The notes: generated from the sequence alone by a model not told the origin. A DNA stretch of 64,000 nt from Rhizobiaceae bacterium (GCA_029233925.1 JARGOX010000020.1:62001-126000); one strand, 5' to 3'. Positions 26,573 through 36,091 are shown, counted from the stretch's first letter. Numbers and translations: made by a program.

Positions 26573-27307
26573 ATGTCTAAAAGCAAAACCGCATTGGTTA
26601 TCAGCGCCCATTCAGCCGATTTCGTCTGGCGAGCGGGGGGTGCCATCGCCCTGCATGCAAGCCTTGGATACGAGGTGACGGTGGTTTGCCTCTCCTATGG
26701 CGAACGTGGCGAAAGCGCGAAATTGTGGAAGCAGGAAGGCATGACCCTGGAAAAGGTCAAAGCCGGTCGCCGGGTGGAGGCGGAAAATGCCGCCAAGGCG
26801 CTGGATGTTCATGACATTCAGTTTTTTGACCTTGGCGATTATCCGCTGGAACTGGACCGCGAGGCGAAATACCGTCTGGTCGATGTGATCCGTGCGGTTC
26901 AGCCGCGCTTCATGATGAGTCATTCGCACTACGACCCCTATAATACGGATCACGCCTACGCCACGAATGTCGCCATGGAATGCCGCATGATCGCCCAGGC
27001 CTGGGGGCACAATCCCGGTGAAAAAGTTCTGGGCGCACCACAGCTTTACCTGTTCGAACCACATCAGACGGAGCGGATGGGCTGGGTGCCTGATACCTTC
27101 CTCGACATCAGCGATGTCTGGGACAAGAAACGCGCGGCAATCGAGTGCATGGAGGGACAGGAACATCTTTGGGACTATTACACCAATGTTGCTGAAAATC
27201 GCGGTAACCATTTCAGGCGCAATTCCGGCGGGCAGGCCGGCGGCAGACCGGCGCGCTATGCGGAAGGCTTTCAATCCGTCTATCCACGCACAGTCGATGA
27301 GCTTTAG
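26573..27307 (+). CDS. galB: PIG-L/LmbE-fold enzyme, likely 4-oxalomesaconate hydratase (GalB-like)
   Basis: The 244-residue protein belongs to the PIG-L/LmbE deacetylase fold, but has SAHSADFVWRAGG (His13, Asp16) where deacetylases have AHPDDE, and HYDPYNTDH (Asp126, His127) as second metal segment. This variant is the pattern I associate with GalB of Pseudomonas putida, a zinc-dependent hydratase that turns 4-oxalomesaconate into 4-carboxy-4-hydroxy-2-oxoadipate. Placement with GalC- and GalD-like genes strongly supports this. ATG 26573 is preferred; a longer frame starts at 26522. It leads the operon; the next gene starts directly after its stop. Confidence 0.82.
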   Translation: MSKSKTALVISAHSADFVWRAGGAIALHASLGYEVTVVCLSYGERGESAKLWKQEGMTLEKVKAGRRVEAENAAKALDVHDIQFFDLGDYPLELDREAKYRLVDVIRAVQPRFMMSHSHYDPYNTDHAYATNVAMECRMIAQAWGHNPGEKVLGAPQLYLFEPHQTERMGWVPDTFLDISDVWDKKRAAIECMEGQEHLWDYYTNVAENRGNHFRRNSGGQAGGRPARYAEGFQSVYPRTVDEL

Positions 27308-28264
27308 ATGATGAATGATATTGCACATCTCGGCCACGTGGAAATGCTGACCGACCGGTTTGAAGAGAGCCTGGATTTCTTTATAAACGTCTACGGTCTG
27401 ACCGAAAGCGGGCGCGACGAAAATTCCGCCTATCTCAGAGCCTGGGACGATTACGAGTTCCACACGCTGAAGCTGACCCGCAGCGACAATACCGGCATCG
27501 GCCATGCGGCCTATCGCGCCTCATCGCAAGAAGCACTGCTGCGGCGTGTCGCGGCGATAGAGGCCATGGGCTGTGGCATTGGCTGGACCGATGGGGACAT
27601 GGGCCACGGCCCCGCCTACCAGTTTCATGACCCCGATGGCCATGTTTTCGAGATCTACTGGGAAACCCGCAAATATGTACCGCCGAAGGAAGAGCGCCCT
27701 GCCCTTAAAAACATTGCGCAACGCTATCACGGGCGCGGCGTCGCCCCACGCCGCATTGACCATTTCAACCTTCTGGCAAAGGATGTCAGCGTCATTCGGG
27801 AATTCCTGCCCAAAGCCCTTGGGTCACGGGTAACCGAACAGATTGTGCTTGACGATGGCACGGTTGGCGGGTGCTGGTTCACCGTTAATAACAAGACCTA
27901 TGACCTTGCCTACACGCAGGACCATTCAGGCAGCAGCGGACGCTTCCACCACGTCACCTATGCTGTTGACCAGCGCGAGGATGTCTTGCGCGCCGCCGAC
28001 ATTTTTCTCGAAGCCGGCGTTTATATCGAGACAGGCCCCCACAAACACGCCGTTCAGGGAACCTTTTTCCTCTATGTATGGGAGCCTGCCGGCAATCGTG
28101 TGGAAGTCGCCAACGCCGGTGCGCGCCTTATTCTTGCGCCCGACTGGGAGCCGGTGACCTGGACGCAGTCCGACCGTGCCAAAGGTCAGGCCTGGGGCCT
28201 GAAGACCATCGAAAGTTTCCATACTCACGGAACACCGCCGGTACCAGCCAGGGAGCATGAATGA
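27308..28264 (+). CDS. VOC-fold (type I) extradiol ring-cleavage dioxygenase
   Basis: The 318-residue protein has two VOC domains like catechol 2,3-dioxygenase. The iron triad is complete: His152 (RRIDHFNLL), His215 (RFHHVTYAV) and Glu266 (NRVEVAN). The second-shell residues of the active site also appear: His245/His247 (GPHKHAVQG) and Tyr256 (LYVWEP). It should open a catecholic ring next to the diol with oxygen. The substrate is unknown; the operon mates act after cleavage of gallate, so a gallate-like trihydroxybenzoate is the best guess. Its ATG directly follows the galB stop, and its own stop overlaps the next gene. Confidence 0.88.
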   Translation: MMNDIAHLGHVEMLTDRFEESLDFFINVYGLTESGRDENSAYLRAWDDYEFHTLKLTRSDNTGIGHAAYRASSQEALLRRVAAIEAMGCGIGWTDGDMGHGPAYQFHDPDGHVFEIYWETRKYVPPKEERPALKNIAQRYHGRGVAPRRIDHFNLLAKDVSVIREFLPKALGSRVTEQIVLDDGTVGGCWFTVNNKTYDLAYTQDHSGSSGRFHHVTYAVDQREDVLRAADIFLEAGVYIETGPHKHAVQGTFFLYVWEPAGNRVEVANAGARLILAPDWEPVTWTQSDRAKGQAWGLKTIESFHTHGTPPVPAREHE

Positions 28265-28935
28265 TGCCTGTTGTTGTCCAGCAATTTGAGCGTGCCGCTG
28301 CCGATATCATTGCCGGCCTGGCCGAAGCCGGTGTCGCAACAGTGCATGAAGCGCAGCAACGCACCGGTTTGATGGCAAACCATATGCGACCGATTTATAC
28401 AGGCGCGCAGATCGCCGGCTCTGCCATTACCGTTTCCGTGCCTCCCGGTGACAATTGGATGCTGCATGTGGCGATCGAACAGGTCCAGCCCGGGGACATC
28501 ATCGTGGTCGCCCCGACGTCACCCTGTGATGACGGCTATTTTGGTGACCTTCTTGCAACCTCCCTGCGCGCCCGCGGCGGCATCGGCATCATCATAGAGG
28601 CAGGTGTGCGTGATACCCGGGATCTGACCGCCATGGGATTCCCCGCCTGGTCGAAATGCGTCTCGGCCCAGGGCACTGTCAAGGAAACCCTCGGATCGGT
28701 CAATATCCCCATTGCCTGCGCCGGCGCCATCGTCCATCCCGGCGACATCATTGTCGCCGATGATGACGGGGTCTGCGTTGTAAAGCGCCAGGACGCCACC
28801 ACGGTGCTGGCCGCTGCCCGCGCCCGCATCGATGCCGAGGAAGGCAAGCGTCGGCGACTGGAGGCTGGAGAACTGGGCCTTGATCTTTACGACATGCGCC
28901 CCCGTCTGGCGCAAAAGGGCCTCAAATATGTCTGA
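28261..28935 (+). CDS. galC: RraA-like 4-carboxy-4-hydroxy-2-oxoadipate aldolase (GalC/LigK-like)
   Basis: The 224-residue protein is of the RraA fold. The segment [29 protein letters not shown] matches class II aldolases that split 4-carboxy-4-hydroxy-2-oxoadipate into pyruvate and oxaloacetate; Arg and Asp of AGVRDTRD bind substrate and metal. [15 protein letters not shown] near the end is also typical. It lacks the features of the RNase E regulator RraA, and the operon context decides. Two ATG codons in a row (28261, 28264) are possible; the first overlaps the dioxygenase stop by ATGA. Its end overlaps galD by eight bases. Confidence 0.9.
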   Translation: MMPVVVQQFERAAADIIAGLAEAGVATVHEAQQRTGLMANHMRPIYTGAQIAGSAITVSVPPGDNWMLHVAIEQVQPGDIIVVAPTSPCDDGYFGDLLATSLRARGGIGIIIEAGVRDTRDLTAMGFPAWSKCVSAQGTVKETLGSVNIPIACAGAIVHPGDIIVADDDGVCVVKRQDATTVLAAARARIDAEEGKRRRLEAGELGLDLYDMRPRLAQKGLKYV

Positions 28936-29989
28936 GGGCATACCATGCATGTGGATGCGTGGAGGCACCTCCAAAGGGGCCTATTTTCTCGCCACCGACC
29001 TGCCGTCCGAGCGGCAGGAACGTGATCGCATATTGCTCGAAATCATGGGATCGCCGGATCCGAACCAGATCGATGGCATTGGCGGGGCGGATCCGCTGAC
29101 CTCGAAAGTGGCTGTGATCGGGCCTTCCCGGCGCGAAGGCGTCGACGTGGATTACCTGTTTCTGCAGGTCTTTGTCGATCAGGCCATCGTCACAGACGCG
29201 CAGGGCTGCGGCAATATTCTGGCCGGTGTCGGCCCCTTTGCTGTTGAGCGCGGACTGGTCAAGGCAACGGGCGATCTGAGCGAAGTCGCGATCTTCATGG
29301 AAAACACCGGCAAGGTGGCCATTGCCGAAATCCACACGCCCGGCGGTCGCGTCAGCTATGCGGGCAGCGCCAGCATTGACGGGGTTCCCGGCAGCCATGC
29401 GCCAATTGCCCTTTCTTTCAACGGTATTGAAGGTTCAACCTGCGGAGCGCTGCTTCCCAGCGGCCATGCAGTCGATGTGATCGACGGGGTCGAGGTGACG
29501 CTGATCGACAATGGCATGCCCTGCGTGGTGATGCGGGCAGCGGACATGGGCATTACCGGTTATGAAACGCGCGAAGAGCTTGAAGCCAATGAGGCTTTGC
29601 GCGCCAGACTTGAAGCCATGCGACTACAGGCTGGCCCGATGATGAATCTTGGCGATGTGACAGAAAAATCAGTGCCCAAAATGACCATGGTGGCACCGCC
29701 GCGCCATGGTGGTACCATCTCTACCCGCACGTTCATTCCACACCGCTGCCACGCCTCCATCGGCGTGTTTGGCGCGGTCAGCGTGGCCACTGCCTGCATG
29801 CTGCCCGATACACCGGCGGCTCGCTTGGCCACGGTACCCGATGGTGCCCGCAAGATCTTGCAGATCGAACATCCCATCGGCGCAACCACGGCACTTTTGA
29901 ACCTCGACGAGATGGGTGCGATTGCCGGTGCCGGGATGCTGCGCACCACGCGCAAACTGTTTGACGGGCTGGCCTTTCCACGCGGGTAG
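28928..29989 (+). CDS. galD: PrpF-fold 4-oxalomesaconate tautomerase (GalD-like)
   Basis: The 353-residue protein belongs to the PrpF/diaminopimelate epimerase fold: [20 protein letters not shown] at the start, the [20 protein letters not shown] half-site, and the second half with [34 protein letters not shown]. In the gallate and protocatechuate-4,5 pathways GalD interconverts tautomers of 4-oxalomesaconate before hydration by GalB. PrpF (methylaconitate isomerase) is the alternative, but no 2-methylcitrate genes are nearby. ATG 28928 overlaps the galC stop, showing tight coupling. It ends the operon, 13 bases from the convergent fcs stop. Confidence 0.9.
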   Translation: MSEGIPCMWMRGGTSKGAYFLATDLPSERQERDRILLEIMGSPDPNQIDGIGGADPLTSKVAVIGPSRREGVDVDYLFLQVFVDQAIVTDAQGCGNILAGVGPFAVERGLVKATGDLSEVAIFMENTGKVAIAEIHTPGGRVSYAGSASIDGVPGSHAPIALSFNGIEGSTCGALLPSGHAVDVIDGVEVTLIDNGMPCVVMRAADMGITGYETREELEANEALRARLEAMRLQAGPMMNLGDVTEKSVPKMTMVAPPRHGGTISTRTFIPHRCHASIGVFGAVSVATACMLPDTPAARLATVPDGARKILQIEHPIGATTALLNLDEMGAIAGAGMLRTTRKLFDGLAFPRG

Positions 29990-30002
29990 CCCCGCGTGGT
30001 GT

Positions 30003-31838
30003 TTACAATTTCCGGGCTTCGATCACCCGTTCGGAGCCTGAATAGATGGCTTCGACCAATTGCGGACGATTGGCAATCACCGCCCTCTGGTTGATCGAAC
30101 CCTTGTCCGTCATTTCACCCTTGTCCAGATCGGGTGGGGTTTCCATCACGACCAGACGACGCACACGCGATGCAGACCCTGTTGCCTCGGCTGCGAAAGA
30201 ACTCAGCCGTTCTTCAAAGACTGCGCGGACTGCGGCTTCCCCCATCAGCGATGGTATGTCATGACCGGTGCCGAGCTTTTGCAGCGCATCGATATTGGGC
30301 AATACAATCGCCCCGAGATAGCTGCGGCTTTCGCCGACGATGACAGCATCGCGAATGAGTCCGCCGAAATGATTGATCAATCTGGCACGCAACGCACCGA
30401 CAGCCACCCAGGTGCCGGTGGAAAGTTTGAAGTTCTCGGCTGTGCGCCCATCGAAAAAAAATCCCCGCGTCAGGTCATCCGGATCGACAGGGCGCAATGC
30501 ATCACCCAGCATATAGTAGCCTTCGTCGTCGATATAGGATTTGGCACCGCCCGCATCGCCATAATATCCCGGTGTGATCGATGGGCTTTTGAGCCTTGCT
30601 TCCAGTTTGCCACCATTGGGAACAAGCTTCAGTGAGACGCCCTTCGCCGGGACCCCGACATTGCCCGAAAAAGCCTGTTGTTGCGTGCACATCAGAGCAA
30701 AAGGTCCGGTTTCCGTTGCGCCAAGTCCGGTGGTCAAAAGGACCTCATGCCCGGCCGTTTCGCGCGACAGGCGCAGAAGATCGTCCCAGGTGTGCTGGGC
30801 CATGCCCGCACCGGCATACATCATCATGTCCAGCCGACTGAAAAAATTCTCTCTGAGAGCATCGTCCTGCTCAAAGGCGCTTACCAGCATTTCATAGCCG
30901 ACAGGCACATTGAAACACCAGGTCGGCGCAATCTCCTTGAGGTTGCGTATTGTCGCTGCAATGCCCTGCGGCGTTGGCTTGCCTTCGTCGATGTAAAAGG
31001 TGCCGCCATTGAACAGCACCATATTGAAAACCTTGTTGCCGCCTGCCGTATGGTTCCAGGGAGCCCATTCCACGACAATCGGAGGGTGGGCCTTGAGGAA
31101 GCGAAAGCAATCGGCAATGATCACCTGATTGGAAGTCATCATGTATTGCGTATTGATCACAGCCTTGGGCGATCCGGTCGAACCCGATGTGAACAGATAT
31201 TTGCCCACTGTTTGCGGCGTCAGCGTCGCAAATGCCGCATCAGCTGCCGTCGTTTCTGCGCGCTGCGTCAGTGTTTCGAAGAGCAGATCTCTATCATCAC
31301 GCGGGTTGCGCGACACAGCCACGTGACAGCCTTCACCGGCAATCGCCGCCAGCGCCGGACCGTAAAGCACTCCGTCAGAGGCAAAGACCAATCCCGGCTT
31401 CAGCAAAGATGTGATATCTTTCAGCTTGCCGTGATCAGACGACATCAGCGAATAGGCTGACGACACGGGTGCATAGGGGATGCCGACGTATTGGGCGGCA
31501 AGCCCCAAAAGGGCATGATCGATACTGTTTTCCGAAAGAATAAGCACCGGCCGCTGCGGGCCGAGCCCCATCTCAAGCAGTGCATAGCCGACAGATCGGA
31601 CAGCTTCAAACACCTGTGCATAGCTCAGGCGGCACCATTCACCCGCATCGTCGCGCTCCGCCAGATAGGTCGTATCCGGCTGGATCCCTGCCCATTGCAC
31701 CAGAAGGTCCGGCATGCTGCGCGGCGGATCCGGCAACAGGCCTTCCTGCGCCATGACAATGCTGCCATCGTCGCGGTGTTCAATATGAAATTTCGGGTCC
31801 CAGAAGGCATCCGAACTCCGCTCAGCAATCGGTGACAT
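30003..31838 (-). CDS. fcs: Feruloyl-CoA synthase
   Basis: The 611-residue acyl-CoA ligase matches feruloyl-CoA synthases in length and features: AMP-binding P-loop LFTSGSTGSPKAVINT, WAPWNHTAGGNKVFN, MMYAGAGMAQHTWDDLLRLSRET, LGATETGPFALMCT, and the C-terminal lid with YMLGDALRPVDPDDLTRGFFFDGRTAENFKLSTGTWV. It activates ferulate or similar hydroxycinnamates with CoA and ATP, the entry step of side-chain degradation. GAGGA six bases upstream chooses ATG 31838; two TTG codons precede it. It is the last gene of a marR-SDR-fcs unit. Confidence 0.92.
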   Translation of the reverse strand: MSPIAERSSDAFWDPKFHIEHRDDGSIVMAQEGLLPDPPRSMPDLLVQWAGIQPDTTYLAERDDAGEWCRLSYAQVFEAVRSVGYALLEMGLGPQRPVLILSENSIDHALLGLAAQYVGIPYAPVSSAYSLMSSDHGKLKDITSLLKPGLVFASDGVLYGPALAAIAGEGCHVAVSRNPRDDRDLLFETLTQRAETTAADAAFATLTPQTVGKYLFTSGSTGSPKAVINTQYMMTSNQVIIADCFRFLKAHPPIVVEWAPWNHTAGGNKVFNMVLFNGGTFYIDEGKPTPQGIAATIRNLKEIAPTWCFNVPVGYEMLVSAFEQDDALRENFFSRLDMMMYAGAGMAQHTWDDLLRLSRETAGHEVLLTTGLGATETGPFALMCTQQQAFSGNVGVPAKGVSLKLVPNGGKLEARLKSPSITPGYYGDAGGAKSYIDDEGYYMLGDALRPVDPDDLTRGFFFDGRTAENFKLSTGTWVAVGALRARLINHFGGLIRDAVIVGESRSYLGAIVLPNIDALQKLGTGHDIPSLMGEAAVRAVFEERLSSFAAEATGSASRVRRLVVMETPPDLDKGEMTDKGSINQRAVIANRPQLVEAIYSGSERVIEARKL

Positions 31839-31880
31839 CAACAATCCTCATCTGTGTCATATCTCGAAATTCGCTTCGCC

Positions 31881-32648
31881 CTATCTGGGTGCCATGCGTA
31901 TTGCGCCATCCAGACGGATGACTTCACCATTCAACATAGTGTTTTCAACAATATGGCGCACCATGGCTGCAAATTCCGCCGGATCGCCAAGCCGCGATGG
32001 AAAGGGGACCTGAAGACCCAATGATTTTTGCACATCGTCGGGCAGCCCAGCCAACAGCGGCGTCAGAAAAATGCCCGGCGCGACGGTGCAGACCCGAATA
32101 CCATGGGAGGCCAGATCCCTTGCCATGGGCAAGGTCATGCCCACGATACCACCCTTTGATGCCGAATAGGCGACCTGACCGATCTGCCCGTCATAGGCGG
32201 CAACGGAGGCCGTATTGACGATGACGCCGCGTTCGCCGTCCGGAGAGGAGGCCTCACCCGAAGCCATCAGGGCAGCAGCCTGTGAGGCGCAGTTGAACGA
32301 GCCCATCAGGTTGACCCTTATCACTTTCTCAAATATTGCCGGATCGTGGGGTTCACCGCGCGAAACAGTTTTGGCCGCCGGTCCAATGCCTGCGCAATTG
32401 ATCAGGATATTCAAACCGCCGTGCTGTGTCTTCACAGCTTCAAGCCCCTTGCCGACGCTGGCCGGATCGCTGACATCAACTGATTGGAAGCCGCCACCGA
32501 TTTGTTCAGCCATTGCCGCTCCGAGATCTGCATTCATGTCAAAGATCGTAACCTTTGCACCCTGAGATGCCAGCTCCTGTGCAACGGCAGCCCCAAGGCC
32601 AGATGCACCGCCGGTGACAATCGCCACCGTTTTATCTGTTATTTTCAA
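31881..32648 (-). CDS. SDR-family 3-hydroxyacyl-CoA dehydrogenase
   Basis: The 255-residue short-chain dehydrogenase resembles 17-beta-HSD10-type 3-hydroxyacyl-CoA dehydrogenases: NAD site [27 protein letters not shown], catalytic Ser/Tyr/Lys in [24 protein letters not shown], and [14 protein letters not shown]. In this unit it would oxidise the 3-hydroxy-3-aryl-propionyl-CoA made by the crotonase to the beta-keto form. The start is decided by the ribosome site: GAGGAGGA lies about seven bases before TTG 32648, but directly against TTG 32654. The start follows the marR stop by two bases. Confidence 0.88.
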   Translation of the reverse strand: MKITDKTVAIVTGGASGLGAAVAQELASQGAKVTIFDMNADLGAAMAEQIGGGFQSVDVSDPASVGKGLEAVKTQHGGLNILINCAGIGPAAKTVSRGEPHDPAIFEKVIRVNLMGSFNCASQAAALMASGEASSPDGERGVIVNTASVAAYDGQIGQVAYSASKGGIVGMTLPMARDLASHGIRVCTVAPGIFLTPLLAGLPDDVQKSLGLQVPFPSRLGDPAEFAAMVRHIVENTMLNGEVIRLDGAIRMAPR

Positions 32649-32650
32649 GA

Positions 32651-33127
32651 TCAATCCTCCTCGTTCTGGACGCGCTGCAACAATGTGATCAACGTCTGGC
32701 GCTCGTCACTGTTCATGTTCCCAAGGATCCGCTCTTCGTGCCTGTGAACAGCAGCCAGGGCCTTGGCATAGAAATCATGTCCCTTGAGGGTCGCCCGCAA
32801 TGCATAGGCGCGCCGGTCCCCCGGCACCTTTTCGCGCAGGATGAGATCACGCCCCTCCAGCTCATCCACGATCACAACGGTACCGGAACGCTCGATCGCA
32901 AGCGCTGCGGTGACGGCGCTCTGGCTGATTTCGGGATTGGCAACCACAATGGAAAGCACGGAAAATGTCCGCTGCGTAAGCTGCAGCTCATCCAGCGTCG
33001 CCCTGAAATCGCGGTGCATATACATGTAGGCGCGCTTGATATTGTAACCGACCAGGCCAAACAGATCCGACTGCGACACGCGGCCAATTTCTTTTTTGGG
33101 TTCTTTAATGCGTGATGGTCCCGGCAT
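32651..33127 (-). CDS. MarR-family regulator of the hydroxycinnamate genes
   Basis: The 158-residue protein has the MarR winged helix: [67 protein letters not shown]. It is followed by a dimerisation helix. Regulators of this type in the same context (HcaR, CouR, FerC) release DNA when a hydroxycinnamoyl-CoA binds. It is the first gene of its unit, with GAGGAAG before ATG 33127 and a candidate operator at 33179-33199 upstream, so it probably represses itself. The stop lies two bases before the SDR start. Confidence 0.9.
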   Translation of the reverse strand: MPGPSRIKEPKKEIGRVSQSDLFGLVGYNIKRAYMYMHRDFRATLDELQLTQRTFSVLSIVVANPEISQSAVTAALAIERSGTVVIVDELEGRDLILREKVPGDRRAYALRATLKGHDFYAKALAAVHRHEERILGNMNSDERQTLITLLQRVQNEED

Positions 33128-33178
33128 TGCGCTTCCTCATGCCCCAACAGCCGCTGCCAGGCAGAAAATAGTCAAAAT

Positions 33179-33199
33179 TTGGTTCTATGGTCGAACAAT
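33179..33199. promoter_or_regulatory. Candidate MarR operator upstream of marR
   Basis: TTGGTTC (33179-33185), seven bases, GAACAAT (33193-33199) form an inverted repeat with two mismatches. The right half and the 21-base span equal those of the site at 23103-23123 in front of the amidohydrolase and crotonase. It lies 52 bases before marR. Confidence 0.5.
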
Positions 33200-33380
33200 A
33201 CTATCGACTAAGCAACCAGATCAAGCAACAAGGAAAATTGAAAAAGCCGCAGGAATTCTCAACCACATTGGGCTGAAAGCAGATTGTCTTCAGGACTGCC
33301 ACGGCGCCTCAATTGCAGATGCTGCTGCAGCCTGGCCAATTGCTCCAGGATTGCGTGTTGGATCGGGCTGGATGGGAATA

Positions 33381-35213
33381 TCAGGCGGGGAGCGCCATTA
33401 CCTGATCAGGGGCCTTTCCAGAGAAGTATTTCCTCGAAATTTCGGCCCCGCTCACTGGCTGGCTGAACAGATATCCTTGCATTTGGGTGTAGCCAGCTGT
33501 CCTTACCATTTCCAACTGCGCCTCGGTTTCCACGCCCTCGGCTGTGGTCTCGATTCCCAGGCTCTTGCTCATGCTGGCAACAGCGCTGACAATTGCGCCA
33601 TCGCTGCCGCCTTCAATGAAGTCGCTGACAAAAGATCTGTCAATCTTCAGCTTGTCAAAGGGGAAACTGCGCAAATAGCTGAGCGAGGAATATCCGGTGC
33701 CAAAATCGTCCATGGCTATGCGCACACCCAGATTGCGCAAACCATGCAGCGTCTTCAAGGTTGCTTCGTTGTCGAGCAACAGTATTTTTTCGGTTATTTC
33801 CAGCTCCAGACGCTTTGCTGCAATGCCCGAATTCGCCAGCGCGCTGAAAACCGTGCGCACAAGATCGTCGCTGCGAAACTGCACCGGCGACAGATTGACG
33901 GCCATATTGGTATCAAATGGCCAACTGGACGCCTGCATGCAGGCGGTGCGGATCACCCATTCTCCGATTGGAATGATCAGCGCGGTTTCTTCTGCAAGCG
34001 GAATGAACAGATCAGGTGCGAGCAGGCCCCGTTCTGGATGATTCCAGCGCAACAGCGCCTCAAAGCCAACGATCTTGCCGCTGACCAGGTCCACCTGTGG
34101 TTGGTAGTGGAGTTCGAATTCTTCGCGTTCCAGGGCCAATCTAAGCTCAAATTCCAACTGGCGCCGCTCCTGCATGAGCGCATCCATCCCCGATTCGAAA
34201 AACCGATGAACACCACGTCCGTCATTCTTGGCACGATAAAGCGCCAAATCGGCATTCTTCAGCAATATATCGATGTTCTCGCCGTCAAGGGGAGCGATGG
34301 CAATTCCGACACTGGCGCCAATCACCACGCGGTTTTCGCCCAGATCAAAAGGTTTGGCCATCTCCTCGCAGATGCGTTTGGCCAGAATGGTCGCTTCATT
34401 GGGCTGGCGGTCCGACATCTGAACAACCGCAAATTCATCGCCGCCAAGCCTGGCGACAATATCCCCTTCACGGATGCAGCCGCGCAATCGTTCCGCCACG
34501 TTCTTCAGCAGTCCGTCACCGACGGAATGACCCAGGGTATCATTGATGATCTTGAACCGGTCCAGATCAAGAAACATCACGGCGAAGGTTTTTTCGCCTT
34601 TGGTTCGTTTGATATAGTCTTCCAGTTGCACTTTCAGGCTGGTTCTATTCGGCAGGCCCGTCAGGTCGTCATTGCTTGCAAGATAATTGATCTGCTTCCA
34701 CGCGCGCGTCAGCGAAGCGACCGGCAGATGCCGCAGACCCAGATGGAAGAAAAAACCAACGACGAGGGATACAATGCCTATGGTCAGTGTCGTGACATAG
34801 ACATTTTTCATGGAATGCTCCACGGACACGCGGCCTACCGACTGTCCATAGGAATAGAGATTTTCTTCACGCCCGACTGATGGCCAATCCGAAGGCACAA
34901 TTTCCGCAGGAACTTGCGCAACAAGCGCGCCACTTTCATCATAAACCCGAAAAATGTCTTCTTTGTCTGAGCCGCGAGCATCATTGAACAGATCAATGAT
35001 TCGCGTGTCTTCGAATTGCCAAAGGTCCGGATTCGCATTGACCAATCTTGAAACCAGCCGTGTGCTGATGGATACACCGGCCTCCATGCCCGCCTGCGCG
35101 CGTTCATAACCAACATAAAGATACGTCAATGGCGGAACCAGGACGACCAACAGAACAGTGATCAATGCAAAGGAATTGAGAAGCCCGACAATTTTCCTTT
35201 TGTCTTCAATCAT
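33381..35213 (-). CDS. Membrane GGDEF-EAL protein (cyclic-di-GMP cyclase/phosphodiesterase)
   Basis: The 610-residue protein has a membrane helix near residues 8-30, a periplasmic domain of about 105 residues, a second helix near 138-158, then GGDEF and EAL domains. GGDEF (257-261) is intact and preceded by an RxxD inhibitory site (REGD). The EAL domain keeps EALLRW (385 on), NLSPVQF, ELEITE, DDFGTGYSSL, KIDRSFV and AEGVETEAQ, so both activities are possible. It should sense something in the periplasm and set cyclic-di-GMP. It starts five bases after the stop of a PstS-like gene, a probable sensor partner. ATG 35213 is used; a TTG lies upstream. Confidence 0.95.
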   Translation of the reverse strand: MIEDKRKIVGLLNSFALITVLLVVLVPPLTYLYVGYERAQAGMEAGVSISTRLVSRLVNANPDLWQFEDTRIIDLFNDARGSDKEDIFRVYDESGALVAQVPAEIVPSDWPSVGREENLYSYGQSVGRVSVEHSMKNVYVTTLTIGIVSLVVGFFFHLGLRHLPVASLTRAWKQINYLASNDDLTGLPNRTSLKVQLEDYIKRTKGEKTFAVMFLDLDRFKIINDTLGHSVGDGLLKNVAERLRGCIREGDIVARLGGDEFAVVQMSDRQPNEATILAKRICEEMAKPFDLGENRVVIGASVGIAIAPLDGENIDILLKNADLALYRAKNDGRGVHRFFESGMDALMQERRQLEFELRLALEREEFELHYQPQVDLVSGKIVGFEALLRWNHPERGLLAPDLFIPLAEETALIIPIGEWVIRTACMQASSWPFDTNMAVNLSPVQFRSDDLVRTVFSALANSGIAAKRLELEITEKILLLDNEATLKTLHGLRNLGVRIAMDDFGTGYSSLSYLRSFPFDKLKIDRSFVSDFIEGGSDGAIVSAVASMSKSLGIETTAEGVETEAQLEMVRTAGYTQMQGYLFSQPVSGAEISRKYFSGKAPDQVMALPA

Positions 35214-35218
35214 CAGGA

Positions 35219-36091
35219 TCAACCACCTGACTCAATAGGAGCCGCGGGCACCAGATGGCCCGACGCACCAAGAATCGCCGCCCCCTCCTCAGATCGCATG
35301 AACGTCAAAAAGTCACTGACCAGCTCGCTCTGGACTGGCTTGGTGACAAGATACAAAACCTTGGCATGGCCATATTTGCCATCCTTGAGACTTTCAACTG
35401 AGCCTTGCTGGCCATCGAATGAAAGTATCTTGAGCCCCCGGTTTTCTGTTGTTATCTGGGCGAGCGTCGACAGACCAAGAGAACCGCGAACCTTCTCCAA
35501 AGCCGTTGCGTTATCCTGATCGTTGACGGCCACCAGAAGGTCACTGCGGCCAAGAGCCGCTTCAAGAGCTTTTTCCATCTGCGGGGAAAGTGAAGCCAGA
35601 AGCTTCATGTCGCTTTCGCTTGGCGGTCGCATGATCAGTCGCAGGTCGGAGCCGTCCGGCCATGTGGCGTTCTCACCATTGTAAATCTGCGGCAGTTCTT
35701 CCAGCGTAATATTGTCTGCCGCAGTTTCTTCATGGGTGGAAAACACGACAGGCGTGCGCGCATATTCAGTCGCCGTGACACCTTCGGCACGCTCGGCATC
35801 TTTCAGATCTCTTGAGCTGAGTGCGAAATCGATCCTGTTGGCCAAAAGCGCCTTGATACCGCCACTCGAACCAAGGCTAGGCAAAACGACGACTTTGATA
35901 TCGGGGTGGGATTGCATATAGGCGTCAGCAAGAAGCTTCATGCCACCAAGGGCTGTACCCGTACCACCGATATTGAGGATTTCATCATGATCTGCCATCG
36001 CTGGACCGCCCGTCAGTGCTGCAAGACATGCAACCACAGGCAACAGGTTTCGAAGTCGTCTGAATCCGCAAAATGAATGCATATTTGACAT
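35219..36091 (-). CDS. PstS-like periplasmic substrate-binding protein
   Basis: The 290-residue protein has a signal sequence (RRLRNLLPVVACLAALTGGPAMAD) and then a phosphate-type type II binding fold: LNIGGTGTALGGMKLLADAYMQSHPDIKVVVLPSLGSSGGIKALLANRIDFALSSRDLKDAE. The GSSGG loop and the SSR segment are where PstS binds its oxyanion. No ABC permease or ATPase is nearby. The gene is followed at once by the GGDEF-EAL gene, so it probably acts as ligand sensor for it, not for transport. Start ATG 36091 (MSNMHSF); a second Met is three codons in. Confidence 0.88.
   Translation of the reverse strand: MSNMHSFCGFRRLRNLLPVVACLAALTGGPAMADHDEILNIGGTGTALGGMKLLADAYMQSHPDIKVVVLPSLGSSGGIKALLANRIDFALSSRDLKDAERAEGVTATEYARTPVVFSTHEETAADNITLEELPQIYNGENATWPDGSDLRLIMRPPSESDMKLLASLSPQMEKALEAALGRSDLLVAVNDQDNATALEKVRGSLGLSTLAQITTENRGLKILSFDGQQGSVESLKDGKYGHAKVLYLVTKPVQSELVSDFLTFMRSEEGAAILGASGHLVPAAPIESGG

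Noticed and set aside
33096-34880. Open frame of 594 codons on the plus strand
   Set aside because: It lies opposite the intact GGDEF-EAL gene, has no ribosome site, and its translation is rich in Gln, His and Arg as expected of an antisense shadow.
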